From: Nematostella vectensis
Lineage: Eukaryota; Cnidaria; Anthozoa; Actiniaria; Edwardsiidae
Length of the DNA stretch: 64,000 bases
Assembly (NCBI RefSeq): GCF_932526225.1
Contig: NC_064047.1
Span: 5,145,501-5,209,500, forward strand
Direction of reading: 5' to 3'
Shown here: one piece after another, positions 1 through 11,912 of the stretch
Position numbering within the stretch: position 1 is the first letter of the stretch
Layout of the letters: every line of letters starts with the position of its first letter
Notes under the pieces: generated by a model
Told to the model about the DNA's origin: nothing
Database searches by the model: none
The model's input: the letters and a program-made list of their open reading frames with translations, nothing else
Translations under genes and position numbers: made by a program

Positions 1-29
1 GATGCTACTATTATTACTGTATTTCTTAC

Positions 30-77
30 TTGGTTTTCCGCAATCTGTTTCACAAGAAGTACTAGGTTGTTCTTCAT
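30..77 (-). CDS. Candidate 48-nt phase 1-1 exon in unit A (five copies)
   Basis: The minus strand shows acceptor TTTTCCTTAATTATCCAG| and donor CCAA|GTAAGAAAT. In phase 1 it encodes DEEQPSTSCETDCGKP. Further copies lie at 4700-4747, 9438-9485, 22999-23046 and 27720-27767, all with intact splice signals. The changes in copies 22999 and 27720 are conservative in this frame (Glu to Gln, Asp to Glu). The alternative frame is also open, so the phase assignment rests on agreement with neighbouring exons. Confidence 0.42.
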
Positions 78-137
78 CTGGATAATTAAGGAAAATGTAT
101 TGAGAGATTGAAATATGCAAAAATATATTTGCTTTCC

Positions 138-171
138 TAGTCCGTCTTCACCTGTTGGTGAAGACGGACTA
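138..171. repeat. Perfect 15-bp hairpin in unit A
   Basis: TAGTCCGTCTTCACC, a 4-nt loop, and its exact reverse complement. It recurs in every A unit start (near 4808, 9546, 23107 and 27828). On the minus strand it overlaps a possible 50-nt exon (152-201; acceptor TTTTCTTTACACAG, donor CAACAG|GTGAAG) that was not used in the gene model because it breaks the phase. Confidence 0.9.
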
Positions 172-1284
172 AGAAAGTATGTTGGTGTTGAACATTATCT
201 TCTGTGTAAAGAAAATTGTAGTGAGAAGCAATTTCTTCCCCTCCTTATTGTTTTACTTTATGACAGTACAAAGAATGAAAAATGTTGTAGAACTGAATAA
301 TAATGAGTATTAAAACTGTATAATAGCTTTTAATGACACCACATAAAATTAATAGGAACTTAAGAAAATAAAATTTAAAGGAGTGAAAGAAACACTGCAT
401 TTAGCCTTATAGTGAGCTAATCCAACCAACAAATACCACCAGGAAAATAAATTTCAAACTAGCCGATAGGCCTTTAGTATGGATTGCATTTTCATACAGC
501 CAAAGGGAATCAACACACAGTTTTAAGAAGTTTGAAATGTCTAAAGCTTTATGTCATTGTCAATTTAACATTTGAGCTGTGTCCTTTGTTATAAAAGCTG
601 GTTTAGTTTGGTGCTCTCTCATTTGGTAAGCCAGGTTAGTTCCCAGGATTGGCCGAGTGGGGGTGCGCTGTCATAGGTATCATTATGGGAAAAGGATAAT
701 ATTTGAAGATTCCTTAATAAGAAATGACCCACTTTTTGGCCGCGCAACCCCCTGTGTGTACTTCTGTAAGCCCTCTAGCCATTTTACTGCAAAATGGATT
801 TTAGGTCACAGCAACCAGCCTTCACATTTGAGTTATGCTTTAGTAAAATAGATCCAGTACTTTGATCAAAATGTATACTTTATATCTTGTTACTGATAAT
901 GAGCCTTCTGTTTTTTTTTTCAAGGTGCCTATATTTGGTCAACATAGTTTTCACAGTAAAAATGGCAATTTCAATATTTCTGTAGCATCAAATAATTTTG
1001 GGGGGTTAAACCAGCCACTGTCTCCAGCCAGGACTGATTTGGACTTGTCATCACAAGGAAAATGCACAGAATAGTGTGTATTTGGCTCTGCCATATCCAG
1101 TATTTTTAGCCATAAATAAAAATTTCTGCAGTCATCTACCTGTGTTATACAGGTACATGAATTCTTCTGCATGTAAATATATATTGTCACTTATTTCTTA
1201 ACTTTTAATCATTAATGTTCCCTATTGAGAAAAGTGTGTATTGGCTCTGCCTTACAGTATTTTTAGCCATAAACAGGTGTTTGG

Positions 1285-1425
1285 GGTGTGCGCAGGGTGC
1301 GTGTGCACCTCCCCCCTTGGTGGCCAAAAAGTGGGTCAATTCTTATTAAGGAATCTTCGAATACTATGCTTTTTCATGATACCTATGACTGTGCACCCCC
1401 TCTCGGCCATTCCTTAGAACGCGCC
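1285..1425. mobile_element. Dispersed MITE family, inverted arms in unit A
   Basis: GTGCGTGTGCACC...TTGGTGGCCAAAAAGTGGGTCAATTCTTATTAAGGAATC...CCTATGACTGTGCACCCCC is the inverse of an arm at about 650-770 in the same unit. Related copies appear outside the duplications at about 50795-51190 and 60020-60155, so this is a dispersed family and not only a part of unit A. Confidence 0.65.
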
Positions 1426-1597
1426 TGATAAATTAAAATGAACAGCTTCTAAAAAATATTTTTTCTGTGTTATACCTGTTTCAGTAGGTTGTTTCTTTTC
1501 ACCATTTACATACATCAGATATCAGCATCAGACTCACACATTTAAATAACATGTCTCACTCTCAAGCTGAGATACACATTTCACAATCTGTCAACAA

Positions 1598-2080
1598 AAT
1601 TTTTAAGACACAAAGTACCATGTTATAAAGCACAAAGTTAAATATTTTATGCAATAGACAAAACCTGAAATGATTTGCGCATTTGGTAAATCGCGAGATT
1701 TTTTAAGACACATAGTACCATGTTATGAAGCACAAAGTTAAATATTTTATGCAATAGACAAAACCAGAAATGATTTGCGCATTCGGTAAATCAAGAGATT
1801 TTTTAAGACACAAAGTACCATGTTATGAAGCACAAAGTTGAATATTTTATGCAATAGACAAAACCTGAAATAATTTGCGCATTCTGCAAATCGCAAGATT
1901 TTTTAAGACACAAAGTCCCATGTTATAAAGCACAAAGTCAAATATTTTATGCAATAGACAAATAGTGCTATGTTACAAGCACAAAGTTGAATGTCGTGAA
2001 CGATATACTGAAATGTTTTAAGCAAAGGCAAAATGATGAGTTTTTTAAGACACAAAGTGCGATGTTTTGAGACACAAAGT
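1598..2080. repeat. About 100-bp tandem subrepeat in unit A
   Basis: Four successive copies of a segment beginning TTTTTAAGACACAAAGTACC, then degenerate copies built on ACAAAGT and GTCGTGA motifs. It is repeated in the other full units (about 6333-6815 and 24614-25080) and absent from the two units next to block B. Confidence 0.85.
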
Positions 2081-2696
2081 AAGATATTGTGAACTAAACC
2101 TGCAATGTTTTAAGCGATAATCAAATAGTGCTTTGTCGTGACACTCAAAGTGAGTTGTCGTGAGGCAAATTGTTCAAAGTCGTGACCGAAAGGTGAGATG
2201 TTGTTAACGAAAACCTTGAGTGGCCCTCATGGGCTTCCGTAAGATAGTGCTATTGATATGTGTGAGGGGGTGAGGGAAGTAGAGTGACGTCATAAAAAGG
2301 GGGCTGTGTTAGAGGTAGAGGAGGGTGGGAAAGAGGTTGATTGGTCAGGGGGCTGTTATGTGTGGTGGTGGGGTTTCTTGTGCTGTGATTGTTTGGTGTG
2401 CTGTTTGTGGTGGTGGGGAGCGAGGTGGAAAGGCAGCATGTGTGTGTGTGGTAGGGGTTGGTGGCTTGTGGGTTGTGTTGTTGGGCTTTGGGTTTGTGCT
2501 GGTTGTGCACATGGGGTAAGTGGTTGGTAAGGTGTAGGTTCCTACCCTTGGCTCTCATTCTCTCTCCTTCCGTCTGCATTTGACCAGCCTTGATCTTGCT
2601 CTCTGATGATAAATCAAGCCTAGATTATGGGTAATCACACCACCTTATTTTCTAGCTTTTATGTCTATATACCCTGGCTGCTTTGTCTTCCTGTCA

Positions 2697-3004
2697 GGGG
2701 GGGGTGAATAGGTTCGCGGATCGGCGGATTCAGCCCCGAAATGCTCACGGATTATGGATTTTGATGATTATTTCAGCGAATTGGCGGATTTTGGAAATAC
2801 AGCGGATCACGGATCTGTTGACAATTTGGGCACGGATTTCGGATTTTGACTGCTTTTACGGTCAAATTTCGGATTTTAAATGAATTTTAATCGATGCTAC
2901 TGTTTATCTGTCAAACCATGCGGTTCTAAAAATATCTGCGGATCCACGGATTTGCCCCGAAAATGTTGCAAATCGGCGGATTTACATACCCCTATTCACC
3001 CCCC
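2697..3004. mobile_element. GGATCGGCGGAT foldback/MITE-like element (six copies)
   Basis: About 308 bp with inverted ends GGGGGGTGAATAGG / CCTATTCACCCCCC, and internal inverted GCGGATCGGCGGAT near both ends. It is flanked by CTGTCA on each side, a possible 6-bp target duplication. Copies lie at 7432-7742, 13140-13480, 21077-21387, 25713-26024 and 31320-31660. The copies inside unit A were multiplied with the unit. The block B copies are an independent insertion flanked by CTATTA. Confidence 0.75.
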
Positions 3005-3632
3005 CTGTCATTCCTGCAACCCATCTCTTCAAGTACAATTTTTGCATAAATACATACTACATCTCATCTCTAATACCTATAAGTGCTACACATCTATTTT
3101 CTAGCGTGCATCCATCCACGCACTCTTTACACTCTATACAACACTTCTTAATTAATCATGTAGCCAATGGTCCTTTAATCCTATAACCTTTATTAATCTT
3201 TTATATCCAATTCTTTTCATCCGAGTTTAACAAGCTTCTGACAAGCACTGATCTAGTTATCTTACTTGAATTTTGACAAGACCACTTAACACTCACAAGA
3301 TTCTCTATGTTATCATAAGAAGACATGAACAGGTAATCATCAACTTCCTCAAAAGGTCAAATATCACAGTTCCTGACCTAGCACTTCGCTCCATGCCCGT
3401 TCTCCTCTAACTTATAACAACTGCTATACTAAAATCCCCCCTTCATGCAAAATACCATATATAATTAGCCACATTTACACACTATAACCCACTCACCAAT
3501 CTAAGTAGCTGAACACACATTCTACCACCCCACACAGTCAAAGTTGAGCCCATTTTACTCATAACAGATACAAACCAAAACTAAAAAATCCATCCTTCTC
3601 TCTATTGTTTTTTCATGAAATTAGCTATTTAC

Positions 3633-3707
3633 CTTTTGCTGTGTAGCTTGTGTCTTGCTTGTGTCTTGCTTGATAGGCTTGCTGTGTATGTGGCATGTTG
3701 TCTTGAA
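3633..3707 (-). CDS. Candidate 75-nt phase 1-1 exon in unit A (four copies)
   Basis: The minus strand shows acceptor TTATGTTGATGCAG| and donor AAAAG|GTAAATAGC around 75 nt. In phase 1 the peptide is Gln- and Lys-rich (QDNMPHTQQAYQARHKQDTS). Identical copies lie at 8372-8446, 21934-22008 and 26654-26728. Together with the 48-nt exon it would add a repeated module of 41 residues per unit A. Confidence 0.42.
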
Positions 3708-4670
3708 CTGCATCAACATAACAGAGTAATAGGATAAGAAACCAAATAAATAATATCTAGCATTACCTATAATTGACTATCTTAAACTTCATTTATTTCA
3801 TTATGTTAGAGGGAAAAAGCAAAAATGAGAAGGAAAAAAATAAAAATACCAATGTAAAACCGAATGCCAAAGATTGTCTTTGTAGAGGCATCCTGGAAAG
3901 CAGATTTTTTTATTAAAAGACCAGGACAGCCGACAGCCAAAAAATCCCAAATTTGACTTCAGCCAAAAATATACTGTCGCCGTGCAATTTTAACTACATG
4001 TACGAACTAGATATCAATTAAAAGATGAAAGATTGAATTATCTCCTGCAAGTTTTCTTTTTGCAATAGCTAATTCCGTGGTTAAGTTTTGAGGCCTCAAA
4101 CTCAAAAGTATGGAGTTTACTCTAGAGCGTAATGCACCTTTGCGTTATTGCGCATGCACTTGCACATAGTAGCATCTCAATGACAGATAGATGATCTACC
4201 AAAGTGTGTGAGGACTTTTTGTTATTTGACACTGTCAACAAAATGTCACAAATCAAAGTTGGAAATCTCATTTCTGGTGAAATTTGGACACGAAAAGTGC
4301 TATAAAAGCGATCTTCAGTCGAAAATCGAAAATTCCTCACACACTTTATGACATGGCATAATTATCTATCAGATCCCAAAAAATTGAAGGCCATATCTTA
4401 AAACCCGTCGTGTGGTTATGCCCGACAAGCTTAAGTTCTCGCCTCAAAATAATACGCTAGAAAAGTAAAAGATTTGGCGTGAATTCAGGGTCAACAGGTC
4501 ACGGGAAACAGCAAAGACCCATTTTATCCCTCTTAGAATGCGATTTAAGAAAAATTTTTTTTTTGCAAAAATAAACTTTAATAACTATTGATACAGGTTT
4601 TGCAAAAACCACAAAAACAAACAGTGGTGTCAAATTTACCTTTACCAAGACCTTAATCTGGCCTTGTTAT

Positions 4671-7600
4671 GATGCTACTATTATTACTGTATTTCTTACT
4701 TGGTTTTCCGCAATCTGTTTCACAAGAAGTACTAGGTTGTTCTTCATCTGGATAATTAAGGAAAATGTATTGAGAGATTGAAATATGCAAAAATATATTT
4801 GCTTTCCTAGTCCGTCTTCACCTGTTGGTGAAGACGGACTAAGAAAGTATGTTGGTGTTGAACATTATCTTCTGTGTAAAGAAAATTGTAGTGAGAAGCA
4901 ATTCCTTCCCCTCCTTATTGTTTTACTTTATGACAGTACAAAGAATGGAGAATGTTGTAGAACTGTGAATAAAAAAAAATTGTTACTAAAAAGTAGAAAC
5001 CCTCTCATTTGGTCATTTGTGTAACCGTATTTTGAATAATAATGAGTATTAAAACTGTATAATAGCTTTTAATGCCACAACATAACATTAATAGGAACTT
5101 AAGAAAATAAAATTTAAAGGAGTGAAAGAAACACTGCATTTAGCCTTATAGTGAGCTAATCCAACCAACAAATACCACCAGGAAAATAAATTTCAAACTA
5201 GCCAATAGGCCTTTAGTATGGATTGCATTTTCATACAGCCAAAGGGAATCAACACACAGTTTTAAGAAGTTTGAAATGTCTAAAGCTTTATGTCATTGTC
5301 AATTTAACATTTGAGCTGTGTCCTTTGTTATAAAAGCTGGTTTAGTTTGGTGCTCTCTCATTTGGTAAGCCAGGTTAGTTCCCAGGATTGGCCGAGTGGG
5401 GGTGCGCTGTCATAGGTATCATTATGAGAAAAGGATAATATTTGAAGATTCCTTAATAAGAAATGACCCACTTTTTGGCCGCGCAACACCCTGTGTGTAC
5501 TTCTGTAAGCCCTCTAGCCATTTTACTGCAAAATGGATTTTAGGTAACAGCAACCAGCCTTCACATTTGAGTTATGCTTTGGTAAAATAGATACAGTACT
5601 TTGATCAAAATGTATACTTTATATCTTGTTACTGATAATGACCCTTCTGTTTTTTTTTTTTCAAGGTGCCTATATTTGGTCAACATAGTTTTCACAGTAA
5701 AAATGGCAATTTCAATATTCTGTAGCATCAAATAATTTTGGGGGGTTAAACCAGCCACTGTCTCCAGCCAGGACTGATTTGGACTTGTCATCACAAGGAA
5801 AATGCACAGAATAGTGTGTATTTGGCTCTGCCATATCCAGTATTTTTAGCCATAAATAAAAATTTCTGCAGTCATCTACCTGTGTAATACAGGTACATGA
5901 ATTCTTCTGCATGTAAATATATATTGTCACTCATTTCTTAACTTTTAATCATTAATGTTCCCTTTTGAGAAAAGTGTGTATTGGCTCTGCCTTACAGTAT
6001 TTTTCAGCCATAAACAGGCGTGTGCGCAGGGTGCGTGTGCACCTCCCCCCTTGGTGGCCAAAAAGTGGGTCAATTCTTATTAAGGAATCTTCGAATACTA
6101 TGCTTTTTCATGATACCTATGACTGTGCACCCCCTCTCGGCCATTCCTGAGAACGCGCCTGATAAATTAAAATGAACAGCTTCTAAAAAAATATTTTTTC
6201 TGTGTTATACCTGTTTCAGTAGGTTGTTTCTTTTCACCATTTACATACATCAGATATCAGCATCAGACTCACACATTTAAATAACATGTCTCACTCTCAA
6301 GCTGAGATACACATTTCACAATCTGTCAACAAAATTTTTAAGACACAAAGTACCATGTTATAAAGCACAAAGTTAAATATTTTATGCAATAGACAAAACC
6401 TGAAATGATTTGCGCATTTGGTAAATCGCGAGATTTTTTAAGACACATAGTACCATGTTATGAAGCACAAAGTTAAATATTTTATGCAATAGACAAAACC
6501 TGAAATGATTTGCGCATTCGGTAAATCGCGAGATTTTTTAAGACACAAAGTACCATGTTATGAAGCACAAAGTTGAATATTTTATGCAATAGACAAAACC
6601 TGAAATAATTTGCGCATTCTGCAAATCGCAAGATTTTTTAAGTCACAAAGTCCCATGTTATAAAGCACAAAGTCAAATATTTTATGCAATAGACAAATAG
6701 TGCTATGTTACAAGCACAAAGTTGAATGTCGTGAACGATATACTGAAATGTTTTAAGCAAAGGCAAAATGATGAGTTTTTTAAGACACAAAGTGCGATGT
6801 TTTGAGACACAAAGTAAGATATTGTGAACTAAACCTGCAATGTTTTAAGCGATAATCAAATAGTGCTTTGTCGTGACACTCAAAGTGAGTTGTCGTGAGG
6901 CAAATTGTTCAAAGTCGTGACCGAAAGGTGAGATGTTGTTAACGAAAACCTTGAGTGGCCCTCATGGGCTTCCGTAAGATAGTGCTATTGATATGTGTGA
7001 GGGGGTGAGGGAAGTAGTGTGATGTCATAAAAAGGGGGCTGTGTTAGAGGTAGAGGAGGGTGGGAAATAGGTTGATTGGTCAGGGGGCTGTTATGTGTGG
7101 TGGTGGGGTTTCTTGTGCTGTGATTGTTTGGTGTGCTGTTTGTGGTGGTGGGGAGCGAGGTGGAAAGGCAGCATGTGTGTGTGTGGTAGGGGTTGGTGGC
7201 TTGTGGGTTGTGTTGTTGGGCTTTGGGTTTGTGCTGGTTGTGCACATGGGGTAAGTGGTTGGTAAGGTGTAGGTTCCTACCCTTGGCTCTCATTCTCTCT
7301 CCTTCCGTCTGCATTTGACCAGCCTTGATCTTGCTCTCTGATGATAAATCAAGCCTAGATTATGGGTAATCACACCACCTTATTTTCTAGCTTTTATGTC
7401 TATATACCCTGGCTGCTTTGTCTTCCTGTCAGGGGGGGGGGTGAATAGGTTAGCGGATCGGCGGATTCAGCCCCGAAATGCTCACGGATTATGGATTTTG
7501 ATGATTATTTCAGCAAATTGGCGGATTTTGGAAATACAGCGGATCACGGATCTGTTGACAATTTGGGCACGGATTTCGAATTTTGACTGCTTTTACGGTC

Positions 7601-9408
7601 AAATTTCGGATTTTAAATGAATTTTAATCGATGCTACTGTTTATCTGTCAAACCATGCGGTTTCTAAAAATATCTGCGGATCCACGGATTTGCCCCGAAA
7701 ATGTTGCAAATCGGCGGATTTACATACCCCTATTCACCCCCCCTGTCATTCCTGCAACCCATCTCTTCAAGTACAATTTTTGCATAAATACATACTACAT
7801 CTCATCTCTAATACCTATAAGTGCTACACATCGATTTTCTAGCGTGCATCCCTCCACGCACTCTTTACACTCTATACAACACTCCTTAATTAATCATGTA
7901 GCCAATGGTCCTTTAATCCTATAACCTTTATTAATCTTTTATATCCAATTCTTTTCATCCGAGTTTAACAAGCTTCTGACAAGCACTGATCTAGTTATCT
8001 TACTTGAATTTTGACAAGACCACTTAACACTCCACAAGATTCTCTATGTTATCATAAGAAGACATGAACAGGTAATCATGAACTTCCTCAAAAGGTCAAA
8101 TATCACAGTTCCTGACCTAGCACTTCGCTCCATGCCCGTTCTCCTCTAACTTATAACAACTGCTATACTAAAATCCCCCCTTCATGCAAAATACCATATA
8201 TAATTAGCCACATTTACACACTATAACCCACTCACCAATCTAAGTAGCTGAACACACATTCTACCACCCCACACAGTCAAAGTTGAGCCCATTTTACTCA
8301 TAACAGATACAAACCAAAACTAAAAAATCCATCCTTCTCTCTATTGTTTTTTCATGAAATTAGCTATTTACCTTTTGCTGTGTAGCTTGTGTCTTGCTTG
8401 TGTCTTGCTTGATAGGCTTGCTGTGTATGTGGCATGTTGTCTTGAACTGCATCAACATAACAGAGTAATAGGATAAGAAACCAAATAAATAATATCTAGC
8501 ATTACCTATAATTGACTATCTTAAACTTCATTTATTTCATTATGTTAGAGGAAAAAAGCAAAAATGAGAAGGAAAAAAATAAAAATACCAATGTAAAACC
8601 GAATGCCAAAGATTGTCTTTGTAGAGGCATCCTGGAAAGCAGATTTTTTTATTAAAAGACCAGGACAGCCGACAGCCAAAAAATCCCAAATTTGACTTCA
8701 GCCAAAAATATACTGTCGCCGTGCAATTTTAACTACATGTACGAACTAGATATCAATTAAAAGATGAAAGATTGAATTATCTCCTGCAAGTTTTCTTTTT
8801 GCAATAGCTAATTCCGTGGTTAAGTTTTGAGGCCTCAAACTCAAAAGTATGGAGTTTACTCTAGAGCGTAATGCACCTTTGCGTTATTGCGCATGCACTT
8901 GCACATAGTAGCATCTCAATGACAGATAGATGATCTACCAAAGTGTGTGAGGACTTTTTGTTATTTGACACTGTCAACAAAATGTCACAAATCAAAGTTG
9001 GAAATCTCATTTCTGGTGAAATTTGGACACGAAAAGTGCTATAAAAGCGATCTTCAGTCGAAAATCGAAAATTCCTCACACACTTTATGACATGGCATAA
9101 TTATCTATCAGATCCCAAAAAATTGAAGGCCATATCTTAAAACCCGTCGTGTGGTTATGCCCGACAAGCTTAAGTTCTCGCCTCAAAATAATACGCTAGA
9201 AAAGTAAAAGATTTGGCGTGAATTCAGGGTCAACAGGTCACGGGAAACAGCAAAGACCCATTTTATCCCTCTTAGAATGCGATTTAAGAAAATTTTTTTT
9301 TTGCAAAAATAAACTTTAATAACTATTGATACAGGTTTTGCAAAAACCACAAAAACAAACAGTGGTGTCAAATTTACCTTTACCAAGACCTTAATCTGGC
9401 CTTGTTAT
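4671..9408. repeat. Tandem unit A, copy a2 (4738 bp)
   Basis: Nearly identical to a1 over its whole length, with scattered substitutions and small indels. It contains the extra 68-bp segment near 4957-5030. Candidate minus-strand exons lie at 4700-4747 and 8372-8446, and the GGATCGGCGGAT foldback element at 7432-7742. High identity across non-coding DNA points to recent duplication or ongoing gene conversion. Confidence 0.93.
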
Positions 9409-11492
9409 GATGCTACTATTATTACTGTATTTCTTACTTGGTTTTCCGCAATCTGTTTCACAAGAAGTACTAGGTTGTTCTTCATCTGGATAATTAAGGA
9501 AAATGTATTGAGAGATTGAAATATGCAAAAATATATTTGCTTTCCTAGTCCGTCTTCACCTGTTGGTGAAGACGGACTAAGAAAGTATGTTGGTGTTGAA
9601 CATTATCTTCTGTGTAAAGAAAATTGTAGTGAGAAGCAATTCCTTCCCCTCCTTATTGTTTTACTTTATGACAGTACAAAGAATGGAGAATGTTGTAGAA
9701 CTGTGAATAAAAAAAAATTGTTACTAAAAAGTAGAAACCCTCTCATTTGGTCATTTGTGTAACCGTATTTTGAATAATAATGAGTATTAAAACTGTATAA
9801 TAGCTTTTAATGCCACAACATAACATTAATAGGAACTTAAGAAAATAAAATTTAAAGGAGTGAAAGAAACACTGCATTTAGCCTTATAGTGAGCTAATCC
9901 AACCAACAAATACCACCAGGAACATATATTTCAAACTAGCCGATAGGCCTTTAGTATGGATTGCATTTTCATACAGCCAAAGGGAATCAACACACAGTTT
10001 TAAGAAGTTTGAAATGTCTAAAGCTTTATGTCATTGTCAATTTAACATTTGAGCTGTGTCCTTTGTTATAAAAGCTGGTTTAGTTTGGTGCTCTCTCATT
10101 TGGTAAGCCAGGTTAGTTCCCGGGATTGGCCAAGGAGGGTGTGCTGTCATAGGTATCATAATGGGAAAAGGATAATATTTGAAGATTCCTTAATAAGAAA
10201 TGACCCACTTTTTGGCCGCGCAACCACCTGTGTATACTCCTGTAAGCCCTCTAGCCATCTTACTGCAAAATGGATTTTAGGTCACAGCAACCAGCCTTCA
10301 CATTTGAGTTATGCTTTAGTAAAGTAGATACAGTACTTTGATCAAAATGTATACTTCATATCTTGTTACTGATAATGAGCCTTCTGTTTTTTTTTTCAAG
10401 GTGCCTATATTTGGTCAACATAGTTTTCACAGTAAAAATGGCAATTTCAATATTTCTGTAACATCAAATAATTTTGGGGGGTTAAACCAGCCACTGTCTC
10501 CAGCCGGGACTGATTTGGACACACAAGAAAAAATGCACAGAATAGTGTGTATTTGGCTCTGCCATATCCAGTATTTTTAGCCATAAATAAAAATTTCTGC
10601 AGTCATCTACCTGTGTTATACAGGTACATGAATTCTTCTGCATGTAAATATATATTGTCACTTATTTCTTAACTTTTAATCATTAATGTTCCCTATTGAG
10701 AAAAGTGTGTATTGGCTCTGCCTTACAGTATTTTTAGCCATAAACAGGCGTTTTGGGGTGTGCGCAGGGTGCGTGTGCACCCCCCCTTGGTGGCCAAAAA
10801 GTGGGTCAATTCTTATTAAGGAATCTTTGAATACTATGCTTTTTCATGATACCTATGACTGTGCACCCCCTCTCAGCCATTCCTGAGAACGCGCCTGATA
10901 AATTAAAATGAACAGCTTCTAAAAAAATATTTTTTCTGTGTTATACCTGTTTCAGTAGTTTGTTTCTTCTCACCATTTCCAGTTGTTAGATATGAAATAT
11001 CTGAAAAAAAGGGTAATATTTTTTTAGTATTCATAAAATCTTCTTCATGTGAATATATTGTCCTTAAATTTCAACTTTTTATCATTACTGATCTCTTTGA
11101 GTTTTGCAGAACAAGGAACACATAGGATTTCAAATAAGAGGCTTGATCCAGTTGTTTTTATTTTCTGTGGTGTTGCTGTCTATTTCCACTTTTCTAGAAA
11201 TTTTCAATAGGTTGGATTTATCACATGCACAGTTCTCTAATGCAACATCTTGAATTCAATAGTGCAAAGAATAGAGCAGAGGACTGTTTTACCTTTTACT
11301 TCAGTGGTATAAAAATTGGTTATCATGAGACATTATGCTTCTTCTGTTTGAAGAAGCATAATGATATATGACTGCGCACCCCCAGGCAAATAAGACCTAT
11401 CAGTCTCGAGATATCAGCATCAGACTCACACATTTAAATAACATGTCTCACTCTCAAGCTGAGATACACATTTCACAATCTGTCAACAAAAT
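9409..11492. repeat. Partial unit A, copy a3, joined to block B
   Basis: Matches the first about 1.6 kb of unit A, but with roughly 400 bp (about 10980-11405) that the full units lack. That extra segment restores an intact exon (10947-11000) which is broken in the full units. After 11492 the sequence leaves unit A and enters block B. This copy lacks the roughly 100-bp subrepeat array and everything after it in the full unit. Confidence 0.88.
10947..11000 (-). CDS. Candidate 54-nt phase 1-1 exon of the unrecognised gene, copy 1
   Basis: On the minus strand a strong acceptor (CCCTTTTTTTCAG|) precedes 54 nt that are open only when entered in phase 1, followed by ACAG|GTATAAC. It reads DISYLTTGNGEKKQTTET after the split codon. 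The same exon is at 29126-29179 in the other copy. In the full A units (for example about 1473-1530) the right half of the exon is present but the acceptor side has been removed by a deletion. Confidence 0.5.
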
Positions 11493-11912
11493 TGGCCTGA
11501 TTTCGTGACCTGCTATAGCTTAGCAACCAATGAGCTAAAAAAAGCTATGTGCACTGAATATAATTACTGGAATTGTATGGCCTACATGGTTTAAGTACAT
11601 AGTCTAAAATTAAACTATTTCATGGGGTAAAAATAACATTTTTGTTTGAGGGGAACATCTATACCCCCTCTTTCACTTATACAGCACTATACAGCGATAT
11701 GGCAGCTTCACTCTTTCAGAAAATTCTAATTCCTTCAGAAAATTCTAACTTGAGAGGTCTGGCAAATGCTGGGTACATGTCTGTTGAAAACAAAGGCCCC
11801 CGCCTCCCACCACCCACAAATATAGTAACACATCTTGATGGACGTCGCACACAATAGAAGCCAACAATGGCAGAACAGTGGATGGAGTACCAACTACAAT
11901 ATTCTCACTTAC

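Larger units (their letters stand above)
1..4670. repeat. Tandem unit A, copy a1 (4670 bp)
   Basis: First of the near-identical units that begin with GATGCTACTATTATTACTG. Contents in + coordinates: candidate minus-strand exons at 30-77 and 3633-3707 (see the unrecognised gene), a 15-bp perfect hairpin at 138-171, two inverted arms of a MITE family at about 650-770 and 1285-1425, a roughly 100-bp tandem subrepeat from about 1598, a GT/GGGG-rich stretch at about 2260-2520, and a GGATCGGCGGAT foldback element at 2697-3004. Copy a1 lacks a 68-bp segment after position 294 that is present in copies a2, a3 and a5. The left edge of the window cuts the array, so more units may lie outside. Confidence 0.93.

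Noticed and set aside
862-1190. Plus frame with VPIFGQHSFHSKNG and the opposing minus frame with DSGWFNPPKLFDATE
   Set aside because: Both strands are open, copies carry frame-breaking indels (for example near 5718), and no matching exon phases were found.
2250-2579. 109-codon minus frame and overlapping plus frames in the GT-rich part of unit A
   Set aside because: Low-complexity His/Thr/Pro composition, mirrored open frames on the other strand, and no splice or start context.
3240-3345. Possible terminal exon in unit A (VDDYLFMSSYDNIENL...)
   Set aside because: The acceptor is poor, and the frame is shifted by indels in copies a2, a4 and a5, giving three different ends.
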